Shown: positions 32,431 through 45,298 of the stretch, in pieces
Layout of the letters: every line of letters starts with the position of its first letter
Numbering within the stretch: position 1 is the first letter of the stretch
DNA from: Wolfiporia cocos
Taxonomy: Eukaryota; Basidiomycota; Agaricomycetes; Polyporales; Phaeolaceae
Reading direction: 5' to 3'
Assembly (NCBI GenBank): GCA_029448655.1
Contig: JACCLO010000014.1
Location: 744,001-808,000 of the forward strand
Length of the DNA: 64,000 nt
Notes under the pieces: generated by a model
What the model was told of the DNA's origin: nothing
What the model saw: only the letters and a program-made list of their open reading frames with translations
The model's database searches: none
Translations under genes and position numbers: made by a program

Positions 32431-34569
32431 CTAGGTTTGAGTGTGCACGGCGTCTGACGAGCTAGGAGCTTGATGTTGGGACCCCAACGATTTCTGGTCT
32501 CCTTCACCTACAACGTGCTGACGGGGCGTGAGCAAGGCACCGGTCGCGGTACCTTCTGTATGCCGCTGCTCCTGCGCCTCCGCATTCATTTCCTCCAAGT
32601 CGATCCCTCCTTGCCCTCCTAGGCGCCCAAGTCTCCCGATGTCCGCAGGCCACTTGTGCTGCACTCCGAGAGTGACGAGCGTCCCGAGCGCAAGCCACGC
32701 AGTACCCACGATGAACACGTTCGAGAAGCCGTCCGAGTACGCACTCTGCACGAACGCACGCTCCGTCAGCGACAGCTTCGGCAGCACGCCCGAAGGGTCC
32801 TGGATGATCTCATTGACGAACGAGCCGTCCGCCGCCTCGCCGCTGGCGGCGCTGAGCTTAGAGCGGACCCGCGAGTTGAGCAGCGCCGTGCCCATCGCGA
32901 TGCCCACGAGGGCCCCGAGCTGGCGAGCGAACGTTTGGAAGCCCATGGCCGGGACGAGGAACTGGCGTGGGGTGCTGAACTGCACGACCATCGTGGACAC
33001 GGGGATCGTCACGCCGAAAGAGGTTCCCAAAAGCGCCTCGAAGCCGTACTGTGCCGGGAACCGCGTGTGCGCAGTGAGGGTGGAGAGCAGGCCGCAGCCC
33101 ACCGCACCGAGTGCAGCGGAGGCCGTTAGCAACGGGCGGTAGCTCCGTGTGAGTATGACAAGGGCGCCGCCGAGCATCGAGTGCGCGCCCAGAAGAAGCA
33201 GCTGGGGAAGCATTCGGACGCCGGAGGCGATCGGCGAGAGCATGTCAACGACTTCCATGCGTTGAGGCAGGAAGATTGTCGTGATGAAAAAGCCCGCGCC
33301 CAGACTGAGCGTGTAGATGATGATGATCACGAAGTTGCGCTGTCGGAATAGATGCAAAGGCACTAATGGCTCCGACCGTCGGATCTCGATGAAGATGAAG
33401 AAGGGGATCAGACCAAAGGAAACAAGGAGGGGCACGAGGACTTTCGCAGATACCCATGGGTAGCCCGTCGTTCCACCGACTTGGAGCTGGGATAGGGTGG
33501 TGAATCCTCAGTTCTTGTGTGTAAATTGACACAACTTACTGCATATGCCAGCAATACACTCATTGATAAAATCAAGAAGCTCCCAATAGGATCAATTCGG
33601 CGAGCTACAATCCGTAGACTCAACGGTCCAGGATCTGGATCTTTCAGCCCGTAGAAGACAAGTCCAGCGCCGACTGCTCCGATGGGTAGGTTAACGAAGA
33701 ATATCCATCCTGAGATTCACAGGTAACAAACTAAATCCGGTGAAACTCACGAGGAAAGCTGACTTACCCCAGTGGATGTGAGTAGTAATGGCACCCCCTA
33801 CCAGAGGCCCAGCGACACTACTAAGCGCGAACACGACCCCGAGAATTGGCGTATACATTGCCACCTCAGTCTGGGCCCATCGGTACGTGAGTATACCCAT
33901 CAACTACAACATTAATCTACTTACCCTGGGAACCATTGTACTGATCGTGATGATGACTGCAGAATAAATCGCTGAGCCTCCTATACCTTGCATGGCACGG
34001 AATATGATAAGCTGTATCATCGACTTTGCCCCACCGCAAGCTCCAGACCACAGCTGTGAGTCTCGTGATTAATTTGCTTGCCGTTTATGAGGAAGCGTGG
34101 AGATCAGGTACCAAGAAGAATAGCGTTGAGAACACAAGGATCGGCCTTCGACCCAGTATGTCCGTTAATTTCGAAATAAGAGGAAGAAAGGCTTCCGTAG
34201 CACATTAATATAAGTCGCCCGTTGACAACATATAGCCATACCGGTATAGCTGATCAGGTATGCTGTCACAACCCAACTAGCTTGTGAGTAGTCGTCAAAA
34301 TAGGCTCCAATAACGGGCAATGCGACAGATACTAGCATCGCATGAGGGATAAGAAGGCACAAGTCATAATTTGCGTACGCACCAATTGTGGAGTCCAAAG
34401 CAGATATGAAGAGAATGAGAGAAAGGGCTATGACAACGATGATGCGTTTGTGGCCATAAACATAATACTTCTCTGCATCGAACGTGACATCCATGTCGTT
34501 TTCCGACACATAGTGAGGCAAGGGTGATGAGGGGGAAGTCGGGAGAGACCTTTCCTTCGCGTCTGGCAT
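32431..34569 (-). CDS. MFS multidrug transporter, DHA2-type (14 TM)
   Basis: Seven exons: 34569-34383, 34331-34242, 34191-34112, 34053-33925, 33870-33768, 33709-33540 and 33486-32431, giving 604 aa. This is a drug:H+ antiporter-like permease of the plasma membrane. An about 40-residue cytosolic N-terminus is followed by TM1 (IIVVIALSLILFISALD with the D1 motif LDSTIVSVALP). Motif A is KLTDILGRRPIL and motif C is VVFALSSVAGPLVGG. The later part has long hydrophobic segments and a Gln/Ser-rich cytosolic tail. Exon 5 starts at 33870; a nearer acceptor would leave only a 21-nt intron. The substrate cannot be told. No biosynthetic cluster surrounds it, so it is likely a general efflux pump. Confidence 0.9.
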
Positions 34570-36205
34570 GATGATGGAGTCGAGAGAACTTCAGGTAGTT
34601 GCCAGCAACGATGGCCTTACTTGGGTCAACGCAGCCCCTACCGAGAAGCGTCTGGGGGAGCCTATCACGGAACTTGACTGATCCTATTTCTCTTAGCTCA
34701 TGCGTGGCTCCGCGCTCGAGCTGCGAGAAGGCCCGATCTAGAGTGTAATTGACACCTCGTGCACACGAGATTAGATTGCTCTTAAAGCGCAATGTAATGG
34801 TCAAAACGCGGGTGGAGAGTCCCCATACTCCATACACCTCTGACAGAGGCTTGTAGTCCTACGTTGGCGGTTAGAGATAACATTCGCTACGCTCGTGTTG
34901 CATGTTGGAGATGCCTGCAGCTGCTCCGACGAGACGTTTGTAACGCCCTGACAATCAGCACCTGATGGTGCACATGTTGTGACCTCGTCTGTCAAATTGT
35001 CGGCCCCGTTGGCGCTGCTTTGCGCGTTTATACGGTATTGTTGTATTGAACATATCCATATCTGAGGATGTACGGTACCCAGCATACAGCCTCTTCGGAT
35101 ATATCAGTGACAAGTATGAGTATTACATTATACGGCAGAGTGGGTCGAAGAAGCGCACCTAGCGTATGTTCGATGGACATGTCAACTGAACATCGACGTC
35201 CTGAAAGAATTGCCGAAGCTCCATATTTCCGCACGAAGAGGTTATTTGTCAACTCGGACCCGGACCTCCGCTGACTAGTCGAACTGTAACAATGCGATGG
35301 TGACTACCTTCCAATGATCAACCCAGAGAGAAACCTTGAAATCGATGTGTACTTTAGAAATCGATGTTCTCAATCAATAAGATAATGCGCCGTAACTGAT
35401 GAATCGAGTTCAGTTGCGCCACAGCTTTTCCAAGTTCCCAGATGGTAAACGCCTGTGGTGACGTTAATCAATAATCAATCCCCTAGACGCTCCACAGAAT
35501 ATCATTCGTGCTATCCGTGGAAAGTAGAGAGGTTTCGCAACGGCCTTACTGCCCAAGATTTCTGGTCGATCCAAAGCTCCATATCCGCCGCAGGTCCTGG
35601 GGCCAATGTGCCGAGAAACTTCGCTGTCGACCAAGTGACACCTTGCACCACTCGCATCAAGGCTACGGGTACCTCCTGATGCAACTGTAACTTGGCCAAG
35701 GCTACCTCTTCGCGAGCCTAGCGTGACCTGTACTTTGTTGTATCGCATTCAGCAAGTCACGACGTACATTCAGTATAGTTTGGTGTCAAATTAGGTGAGT
35801 ACTTGAGTCCCGGACCGTGATAGTGCGGTCGGTCTTCAAAATCGCCCTACGGCGCCCTACTTTGCATTAGGCCATCGAGAGCTCCACAATCCGCCGCTGA
35901 TGGCAGGTTCAATCGCGTTGCGAAACCTCTAGGCTAGTAACTCATTATGAAAGATCTCGTTGTCAGTTGAGAATACAAGGAGGAAGGCGCTATATTTCGG
36001 AAATTGGCAATTGACGTAATCATGTACATTGCCTAACAAGCGCAAATAAGGACGTTGGCCTGTTGATGCTTGCGGCTTTTATTCAGCGTTCAATTGAACA
36101 GCCAGCACTACGATACTTGTGTAGTGGCGCGGTGGCGATGCGACCTCATGTGGTGCACATCGAGAATATCCGATACTAGGAGCGTCTGACTACCCCTACT
36201 ATCAT
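34570..36205. other. Gene-poor region upstream of the MFS gene
   Basis: About 1.6 kb with only short, unsupported open frames on both strands. No tandem repeat or target duplication was recognised. Confidence 0.4.
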
Positions 36206-37930
36206 GTGTCATTGCAGACGAGTTGTGTGGCGTTTTCGTGGCTAAGGTGGGTGTTTCTTGTCGGCTGCTGCATATTTTGCTTGGCGGGAATGTATGCGGA
36301 AGAGGCGGTGCTCCAGCACCAGAGAAATGTCATATCCAAGCTTCACAGCTTCGAGCTTCAAGTGCCACCCTCAATCAGCTCACCGAATCCCAGGTCACAG
36401 CTGAAGAACTTGGCGAACTATGAAAAGCATTGCAGCACTGCTCCTTCGCCTTCAGTAAGTCTGCGCTGGCGTGTTCGGTCTTTTATTAGTGAATTATCTG
36501 ACTTGCGCGCCTGTAGCAGGTCTCGCCACATGGTTGTATCCTATGGTCTACAATCGCGATCTCGATTACAGTTTCGTGAAGTTGCAATGAACGTCAATGC
36601 ACGATATTTCATGCTACGATCACAGCAAATTGAAGGAAAGATAAACATTACAAGTGAAGTCGACGATGTTCAACATCATCGTATTCCGGTGACATATTAG
36701 ACTGATGTTAAAATCATAAAGCACTTTCGAGTTCACTCGAGTGCTAACTCACTGCTTTGGCATGCGCCTCGGCGCGATGTATACCGGACCGCGAGTCGGC
36801 GCGTAACCAGAAGACCACGATATCGACGGAACTGAAGCGAATCGAGTCACTGCGATCAGCTTTGAACTCTCTAGTTTCTGGGGTTGAAACATGAATTTGT
36901 CACCCGGTCGCTGCCGTATGACACATTACTCTCTTGCATCAATCCCTTGCATCAATCTCTTCCACGGTCGCCCCGCTGAAGAGGTTTGCCGTCATCCTGA
37001 CAGTTACCAACAGCGTAATAGGCTCTCTCAACTTGCACCGGACATCTACTGAAAGTTGGAGGAAGTACGAATTGCAAAACATGTCAAGTGTCATGAGTAC
37101 TTCTTCCCCTTGTTGAATCTCCTGCTGGCATCCGTCAGTGGGAATGCACTGATCATTGAGAGGAATACCCAGAACCTCATGATAGTTTCTGCAGACCGAG
37201 CGATGTGTGCAATGAAGAGAGCGACATACTCCGCATTGAAGGTCCTACGTGACAATGAGAAGTCTGATGTGAGTTCAGTCATCATATTTCTTCTCAGAAA
37301 GAAGTGCTTTATGTGGCGCGGGCAAAACTCGTTACGCAAGAGATCCGACTTATCCATCCCGCGAGAATCCCATTAGCCTCGTTGCATTCACAAGAATGTG
37401 CACTTCCATATTTTATGGTCACATTGTGGCTGCGCATGACGATCAGAATTCTCGTTAATAGTTCTATTCGCACTTTCGACACGCAAGTTCATGGATGCAC
37501 CAACGTTAGATAGCGAAGACTCTGCCTTAATAGCAAGCGCCACATCCGGATATACAGCAGAAGAAGCGCAAGGCTGCCGATCGGGCGGGCTTTATTGACG
37601 TTGGTGTTCAAATTGAATTCACAGCTGGTCATGACAGATTCCAGACCGATCCGAAAGAATCCGCTGGTAAATTGTCCTTCCCACCTCCTGACACAGACAA
37701 ATATCCGCGACAGTAGCGGGTCACAAGGACATTCCAGAGCTCTGTCTGCGAATAGTGCGGAATGTCTTCGACATGTTGAATTGGATGAGACGCTGGTCCG
37801 CCAACGCAAGCGCTCGCATCAACAAGTCCGGTCATTCGCATCAAGGCAGCAGGCAATGCGATGTTTTATGAGGATCCTTGATGCCCTGACGCTTGTAATC
37901 TCGCTTGACGCTGGCACTGCTTGGTAAATT
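36206..37930 (+). other. Eroded protein-coding fragments, unknown family
   Basis: Several plus-strand stretches look like former exons but are broken by stops and frame changes. One near 36300-36440 includes EEAVLQHQRNVISKLHSFEL. One near 37056-37270 includes NALIIERNTQNLMIVSADRA and an amphipathic run. One near 37590-37710 includes VGVQIEFTAGHDRFQTDPKE. They may be parts of one decayed gene. I do not recognise a family and would not call a product. Confidence 0.3.
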
Positions 37931-38309
37931 GACCACTCGGAAGCATTCAACAGACGATCCGACTTCCATCCGCATCGGACCGCTCAATGATCTACTGATT
38001 CAAACAACATTTATGGCGATATGAGGCCCTATTTTAGTCGGAGGTGGTTTGAAAACACGGCTGTGTACACTGGAACGCATACGCAAACCATGACACAGCC
38101 CTCCGAATGCGGCATCGGCCAAGTGTAGGTCTTCTCTCTTCCCTGCATCTGTCCTGGCGGCAAGATAAGCGGTCAGTTGATTATTGCGGCTCGGGATGCT
38201 GACATATGCCAGGGTACACACGCTAACATACATAAGTATAGCGCAGTGCGGATGCTCCACCCACCACACCGATTCCCCCTGCAACCCGCCCGTAGTCTAC
38301 AACATCCAA

Positions 38310-39359
38310 ATGCCTTCTAATTTTCTATCAACCGCTTCCAGGCGCGTTCTCGTCGGGCTACTCTCGAACCTACTTTCCGTCTTTCAAAATATCGGTTTAC
38401 TCGGCTGGGACCTGGGACTCACGCTCTACAACTCCCAGAAGGCTGCCCGGGCGCTGGCGGGAAGTGGCCGCCATATATCCCCCCAGGAGCTGGAGACAGC
38501 CGGAGCGCATGTCCTGCTTTAAATATCCTGGCGAATCATGGTATATTTCTAGCCCTAGAGCATGAGCGATGTTGATGCTTACCATTCCACCGCCAGGTAT
38601 CATTCCGCGCTCTGGTCGCGACATCTCGTTTCGTCAGGTGACGGATGCACTACACAAGACATACAACTTCTCGCAGACATTCTGCTTCTTTGTTCCGAGT
38701 TACGCAGCAGGCATGCTCAACAAGAGCTACTGGACGGATACGTTCGATCTGGAGGATGTGAACGTCCACAATGGAATTGAGCATGATGGTTCTCTCACAC
38801 GTAAGTCAAATATCTCGCTGCCATACAGTCCATATTCTTTCCAGCGCAGAGAACTGATCACATCTTCCGCAGGCAGGGACACATTCCATGTACCAGATCA
38901 GTCCAAGCCAGATCCTAAACTGATCGAAGAACTCCTTGCAAGCGGTACTGGACCGGGCGGCAACCTGACTGCGGCAGATCTCTCGCGTGTTTCGGGGAAA
39001 CGTCGATCTGAATCAAGAAAGCGAAACAACCAGTTCAGCTTATCTACATTCCACAAGCTGTTTGGAAGCTCAAAGTACGTGAGAACGATCGATATATCCA
39101 CGACTTACTCTGATCGCCGTATGTAAACACCAAAAGCACGTCAACACTTGTCACACTCTGGGGTGGGCGTGTACGGGATCTTGCGCCGATCCTCCTGGAG
39201 GAGCGCATCCCAGATGGATGGCAGCCATGCATCACGCGGCCTGCCGGCCTAACGATATTAGAGTACCAGAAGACCGTGCTCAGGATCGAGCTCGGCATCA
39301 AGGAGGAGGTGGAAGACGCCTTTGCTACATTCACCGCAAGAGATAAGAAGGCAGCGTGA
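38310..39359 (+). pseudogene. Heme-thiolate peroxidase paralogue 1, damaged in exon 1
   Basis: This is a tandem paralogue of the gene at 40038-41112 with matching splice sites: exons 38310-38540, 38597-38800, 38873-39074 and 39137-39359. The heme-ligand region SRSACPALNILANHG, the EHDGSLTR motif and the C-terminal ILLEERIPDGWQP are all retained. Compared with the paralogue, exon 1 lacks 34 bp near 38430, so the N-terminal hydrophobic frame no longer joins the PGAGGKWPPYIPP frame. Splicing out a 44-nt GTTTAC...CCCAG stretch (about 38395-38438) would restore the frame but remove most of the hydrophobic anchor. It is either a young pseudogene or a gene with an unusual short intron. Confidence 0.65.
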
Positions 39360-40037
39360 GGGTTGCATGACGTAGTCTGCAGTCCGAGGAAGATTTTGTG
39401 TCGTCCACGAGACTACCTTACCGTGAATCTTAATGCACTCATTCATTCATCATTCAGTTGTAAACGCGTGACATCGGTCGCTGAACGAAGCCGACGCCAC
39501 TACATCCAATCTGCCTTCCTATTTCAGGCAAGGTCACCCAATCACCGCGGTACGAGCGGTGCAATGGGAACGATGCCGTGATGCGAGAAATTGTGCTGCC
39601 ACTTCGCACATTGTGAGTACAATGGCTTTCCTCAATGTGCAGAACATCGACTCAACAATTTGCAGGAAGATCTACAGCCATAGCAGCCCTGGGAGAACAT
39701 TGTGCTTACTGTAAGCTGAGGCCACTAACTGCACATGTTCACTGATGAATGTTTCATCAGGTATTAGCACGCGACCTGCGAACGCGTTAGCGGTACAACG
39801 TCGTGATCAGCGATCGCTTATCGTGAAGTAGCTTCCCAACACGGATATTAGCATTCGCTGTGTCCTCCCTTTGAGTTCTCTCCGCTTGCAAGAATGCAAC
39901 GTTCATCCATCCAACTTAGGTTTGTGATGTCGAAGCTGCATTCCGCTGCTCAATGGCGGTATATTAAGTCCGCGGCGTCAGCGCGTCGTAACGTTTGAAT
40001 TCACGTCCTTTCCCCCTCCTCCAACAGCACAGTTGCG
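39360..40037 (+). promoter_or_regulatory. Upstream region of peroxidase 2, with TATA-like box
   Basis: A 680-bp gene-free interval between the two peroxidase paralogues. TATATTAA at 39960-39967 lies about 70 bp before the ATG at 40038 and is a plausible TATA element. Nothing else is supported. Confidence 0.45.
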
Positions 40038-41112
40038 ATGTCTAGTTCATTCCTGACCGTTTCTTCAACGCGTCTTGCCACAGCAATTTTCTCCAGCCTG
40101 CTCTCGGTACTGCAGAACACTGGGGTTTTCATCTGGGATCTCGGACTTACGCTTTTCAATGTTTTTGCTCCATTGCGTCCTGCTAACAGGGTGGTCCTTG
40201 ATGGCTACCCCGGTGCAGGGGGAGTGTGGCCACAATATATTCCTCCAAGGGAGGGAGACAGCAGGTCTTGCTGCCCAGCGCTAAATGCTATGGCTAATCA
40301 CGGTGCGTGCGAGAGCGCTGACCAAACCAAACAAAGATTTGGTCCTCAAATTCGAATTACAGGCATCCTTCCGCGCGATGGCCGTAACATATCGTTCCGT
40401 CAGATGAACAGTGCAATTCGGAAGATGTACAACTTCTCACCAACGTTTTGCTTTTACGTGCCGGATTACGCAGCCAGGATGCTGAACAAGAGCTACTGGA
40501 CAGACACCTTTGATTTGGAGGATCTGAGCGCGCATAATTGCATTGAACATGATGCCTCTCTCACTCGTACGCTTCAATTGAGATATGAATACGAGAATAT
40601 ACTGAGAAATGAAATCATTGTTGACGCAGGCAAAGACACTTACCACTCATTTGACCAATCGAAGCCCGACGTGCGATTGATTAGGGAGTTGCTGGCTTGC
40701 GGCACCGGGCCAGATGGTAATCTCACCATCGCAGACCTCTCGCGCATTCTGGGTAAACGCCGCGCTGAATCAAAGAAGACGAACGGCCAGTATAGCCAGT
40801 CTGCGGTTCACAAACTCTTCGGTAGCTCGAAGTACGTAACGTTCAAACTCATTATCCAAGATGGCACTCACTAGGGCTGTGCGCGAGTGTAGCTCATCAA
40901 CGCTCCTCACCATCTTCGGCGGAAAGGTGCAGGACCTTGCCCCTATTTTATTAGAAGAGCGCATCCCCAATGGATGGCAGCCGCGTATCAGACGTCCGTG
41001 GGGTCTTACGCTGACAGAGTTCCAATTAACTGTGCTCCCGGTCGAGATCGGGATCAAAGAGGAAGTGGAAGATGCGTTCCGTTTATCCAAAGAGGGGAAG
41101 AAGAATGTATGA
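40038..41112 (+). CDS. Heme-thiolate peroxidase (chloroperoxidase/peroxygenase family)
   Basis: Four exons: 40038-40302, 40363-40566, 40630-40831 and 40893-41112, giving 296 aa. The protein belongs to Peroxidase_2 (PF01328), heme-thiolate enzymes that use peroxide to oxidise or oxygenate organic substrates. The proximal-Cys segment is CCPALNAMANHG (Cys78-Cys79-Pro80) followed by ILPRDGRNISFRQ. The distal metal and acid-base motif is EHDASLTR (Glu150, His151, Asp152, Ser154). The first 45 residues are hydrophobic (LATAIFSSLLSVLQNTGVFI) without a clear cleavage site, so a membrane anchor is more likely than secretion. The usual PCP triad is CCP here; the Cys ligand itself is kept. A damaged paralogue lies 680 bp upstream. 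Confidence 0.88.
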
Positions 41113-41293
41113 ATGTGAAACACTTCAACTCGTGGTAGATGCAGCAGTGTGCTCACCTATATTACTCCCGTTTGCTCTATCGTGGGAGAGGGTTTACAAG
41201 AGATGATATCAATTTAGTGCAGATGTATGCAGTATGTACGTAGTTTGCGGATGACATGGTATAAACGTTATGCAAGTGTCCATAGTACAAGCC

Positions 41294-43426
41294 CTAGAAA
41301 TCCCCCAGATCTATCTCCACAGACTGGACGATTGACGCCTCGAAATTTGTCGCCGATATCGATGTCTCCTCGGTGGCTGTGACAGTAGCAGGCGGTAATG
41401 GTGATACAGAGCGCGGCGTAGCCCCGCCAGCTTGAAATGACGGTGTTCCCGGAGTTCCAGGCCTATTTTCATAAGGAACGTGCAGTAGAGGTCAATAAAA
41501 ATTGAGTCAACACCCGGTCACACCCATTGGACGGCACGGATGATGGGAGATAGAAAATACCACAAACCTAGGGCTCAGTAGTTTCGACTTCAGACGTCCA
41601 TTGGGATCAGAAGGTGTTGATGAACGAGGCGTCCCCCCGCCAGCCGCGAGCAGCTTGCGCTCCCGCCGTTTACGCTCGGCCTCTTGAAGCTCGGCCTTAC
41701 GTACTGCCTCAAGGTTCGCTTTGCGGTTGCGTTCGTTGACCCTCGCGAGGATGTCTTCGCGAGCGTCATCACGCTCTTCTTTCTGTGGCGCAGAGGCAGC
41801 AAGCTCCTCCAGCTGTTTGTCGATTTGCGCTACTTCGTCCCAATCCTGCCGACGGACCGCGAGGGTACGAGCCTGCACAAGCCGCGATCGTTGCATCGTT
41901 GTGGAGACCGGCGGCTTGTTTGCAAGAATCATGTTCTTGCGAGCGAGTATCGCAGTGATGTCGCTCTGCAATCCATAACGTGGTCAGGCGTGATTTGTAA
42001 GGAGACGACATCGGCAAACCTCGGTCATGCGGGTGTTTTGCAGCTTGTCCATTTGGGCCACCTTCTTCTCCAGCTGTCGTTTTGTCGGGAGCTTCACCTT
42101 CTCATGCTCGCAGACCCGTACGATGCGATCGAACTCTTTCTACAGTAGCGTGCAGTCCAGCGCGCGGACATGAGGAATGGAGCCGAGTCGCACCAACCTG
42201 CTCGAATCGCCCATTGGACACCTTGTCCATCGAGAACGTTTTCTCAGATCTGCCGTGGGTCAATACCAATTCCTGGTCCACGACGCTTTCATTGAGCTTG
42301 TAGGGCTTGACGGTATTTGCACCGAGGTCTTTCCGGGGTTTTTGAGCGGGCGCTCTGACTATGTCAAAGGGGAAACCTACTGGAGATCTCGCATATGCGA
42401 TACACAGGTTGACCTTTCTCGGCACCAATGAGGTATCGCACCCATGCGCCTGTATGACTGGATATGCATACAGAAATGGTAGATATGTTTCACGAACCGA
42501 CCTTTGACATAGTCCTCGAACCAAGGAGCCATACAATGCTTCGCGAGCGTGTCTCTGGAAATACGACAGCGCTCGAGGTCCTCCATTGTGATGGGCTCCT
42601 CGTCTGGCTTGTCGGGATGGATCCGATCGTACATCTTGCGCTCTTTCTCTTCCTGTTCGTCATGTTTGGTAATCTGCCCGTCCTCTTCCTCGTCAGACAT
42701 CTCCATGTCCACAGGAGAGGATGAACGATCTCGCTTCGGCGAGTTCGTCCTCGTCTGCGTACGTCAACTCATGCGCATAGACTGTGCATGGTGGTCTTAC
42801 ACGTTTCTTCTCGTCCTTAGCTTTGCGTTTCGCCTTGAGCTCGTCAAGCTTCCGTGACTTCTCCTTCGTAGCTCCGCGCATTGCGTGTTGCCCTGTACAT
42901 ACTCATGTAATACTTTGGCTGGGGAATCGACAAGTTAGACCCACGTTTAGCGGCTTTGGAAACAGTGTCATCGCCTCGGCCGCTTTGGGCTTTCAGCATT
43001 TGGTCAAGATTGCGCTTGTCTAGGATACGCTGCATCTCCTCCTGCCTCTGCGCAAGGATATCTTCGCGCTCAATCTCGGCCATCTCAAGCAGGCTGGCGG
43101 GGAGGATGAGTCCCGATCCACGTATTGCGCGTACCGCTCACCGTTCGCGATCCTCTTCGTCAATGTATTTGCCCTCTAAGGGGTATGGGTTTGACTCGTC
43201 CTCACCGTCGCTTTCCGGTGAGTCAGCATCAGATTCATCGAGGCTCATACTAATTGCAGACAATGACGAGGTGAGTCTTGATTGGGAAGATGAACGGTGT
43301 GGCTCACTCTGCTTTACGCCGCTTCAGCGCGGGCGAGGATTGCGCTTGGCGTTTCTTGCGTTTCTTTTCTGTTGCGCCAGCAAGTTCAAGGAGTTCGTCG
43401 GAGATGTCGCCTTCAGAGTCGGACAT
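41294..43426 (-). CDS. RTF1: Paf1 complex subunit Rtf1 (Plus-3 domain)
   Basis: Ten exons: 43426-43308, 43249-43142, 43093-42941, 42892-42801, 42754-42503, 42449-42381, 42328-42198, 42139-42020, 41965-41568 and 41462-41294, giving 536 aa. Rtf1 links the Paf1 complex to elongating RNA polymerase II and stimulates H2B ubiquitination. The N-terminus is acidic (MSDSEGDISDELLELAG), followed by a charged histone-modification-domain-like coiled region (EEMQRILDKRNLDQMLKAQ). The Plus-3 domain begins with ITMEDLERCRISRD and contains GAWVRYLIGAEKGQPVYRIC. The C-terminal region is basic and coiled. It is tail to tail with peroxidase 2 (about 180 bp apart). Confidence 0.92.
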
Positions 43427-43627
43427 GGTGGATACAAAGTGCAACCAGGCAAGGATAGATGGAGCAAGAGATGGAGAACAGTTCGAAGGAAGCGCCCATT
43501 AGTATATAGGATATTGTGACGTGTTACGCATCTGTGTGTCACAGACACGTGCCCGCCCAGCCACATAGAGATCTCGGCAAGATATCACACTGTATAGTAA
43601 CGTCTCGAGAGACAGGTAGCGTACATG

Positions 43628-45298
43628 TCAGTACAGTGAAGGTAACGTTGAGGGGGGCATAAACCATGGGATGGAGGGCGGCTTCTTGCGTTCATGTTCC
43701 AAATCAATGCCTCGGTCGACCTGACAATAAGCTCCCCTTTCAACCTGCATATGATGTGCTATCAGCAATCGCAATATGGGTATTTGAGTGAGTACTCACA
43801 GTCCATATTCGATCGTCTGACACAATTCTCCGCAGACTTGGAACCTTCCGCATGATGCTCTCAACTTCGCGCTTGGATAGGACAGATTTGGCAGAGTGGG
43901 CGTCGCTGGCATCACTGAGGGTATGTAGGCTCTTTGAGTGCGATAGATCAGCGACAAACGGCAGCTAGAGATAAGCAAGGGTCAGCAGCGTCAACGTCGC
44001 GATAATTGCTCAAGAAGCCGTACAATGTCCTTCGGTATGCTGATCGCAAGATATTCGAGTCTTGCACATCGTTTACAAATTCGTTCGATGCTCTCGGAGC
44101 TTATTACGCAGTTCAATAGTGCGATACGAGTTAAATTGCTTCCATGAGCGTCCACCAGCATCTCGACGAATTCCTCGCCTATGAGCCACTTCTCGGGGAG
44201 CTTGAATACGACCGATGTTAGTTTGCAAGACCAAGACCGGGTTATGTCGATAAAATTTGACCAGCTTGGTGGCGTCTCAAACGTTGCCATTGCACGATGT
44301 GTATCTACACAGAGATGTTTCAGTCGGGGTAAAGTAGACCTGGGGGTCTCTAGTGGGCGCGCTGATTCCTTTCAGAAGCCTCGCTCAGCAACATAACAGG
44401 GCAATATATTAGTCTTACCCAGCAGGTGAAGGCCAGACTCTCCAAGTTTGGTGTATGCGAGGTCAAACGCAATACTGAATGGTGATCGATCCTGGGGCAG
44501 CCCATGATGTGTAGGCCAGCCAAACGTGGTAGCTGTGATAATGTTGACTCGAGTACGCAGTCATTCAGGTCTTTAAGATGCTTCGGCGAAGTCAGTTCGC
44601 AGAAGTCATTGGGGCACAATAGAACATACGCATAGTGTCAAATTGGTAAGGCTCGGCTTCAGTCTGGCAGCCCACCTCGGCAAGACATTAACGAAATCGA
44701 GTGAACCAGTCTCTACCACCATGCTCTTTAGAGGAGGAACATCAAGGAGCATTGTAGCCTGCTTGGCGATCAATGTACCGTTGAATCGGAGATGCTGTAA
44801 TGACGATTTCTCGCGTAGACCCGCGAGGAAAGATGGAAGCACATTCGGCGTGCATACGAAAGAGACTAAATTCCGGCAAAGTGCAATTGTCTTCAAGCAG
44901 TCACTTATGAACTCGGGCTGAGGATGTGTTTTCACTCGTGAAAGAGGCACGGCTCTGAGGTCTATGAACGGTCCGAAAGCCATCAAATATATAGACGGAG
45001 CCCCACATACCGATGTTGCGGACATGGGAGGCAAGATTGGGGTGGGCAACAACTGATGCAAATGGCGATATAATCTGATCCACTTAGATCGTTTGATAGA
45101 ACCACACGTAATCAGATAACTCACTGAGGGATACCGCTTGGTTTGGTTCACCTTGAACGCCAAAGTGCGGTATAATCTGGGGATCACACCCGCGAGGAAG
45201 GAGCGGCTCACGAGGGAGACCGAGACCAGATCGCTTTCATGCAGGAGTGCAAAAATGATCTCTAAGCAATCCAGGTTCAGATTGTCAGCAGAGACCAT
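43628..45298 (-). CDS. F-box protein with leucine-rich-like repeats
   Basis: Seven exons: 45298-45125, 45074-45011, 44961-44630, 44580-44419, 44368-44024, 43964-43800 and 43744-43628, giving 452 aa. The N-terminal F-box is LDCLEIIFALLHESDLVSVS followed by LVSRSF, the Skp1-binding module of SCF ubiquitin ligases. The rest has irregular leucine-rich segments such as LPRLAGLHIMGCPRIDHHS and LTRIALLNCVISSESIERI, as in the large basidiomycete F-box family, where substrates are mostly unknown. The ATG just before the F-box was preferred. An upstream in-frame ATG at 45427 would overlap the divergent Sds3-like transcript. Intron 3 uses an AAG acceptor. Confidence 0.8.

Noticed and set aside
33904..33924. 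A 21-nt intron in the MFS gene
   Set aside because: Too short to splice. The acceptor at 33871 gives a 54-nt intron and the expected VPRTEVAMYTPILG junction.
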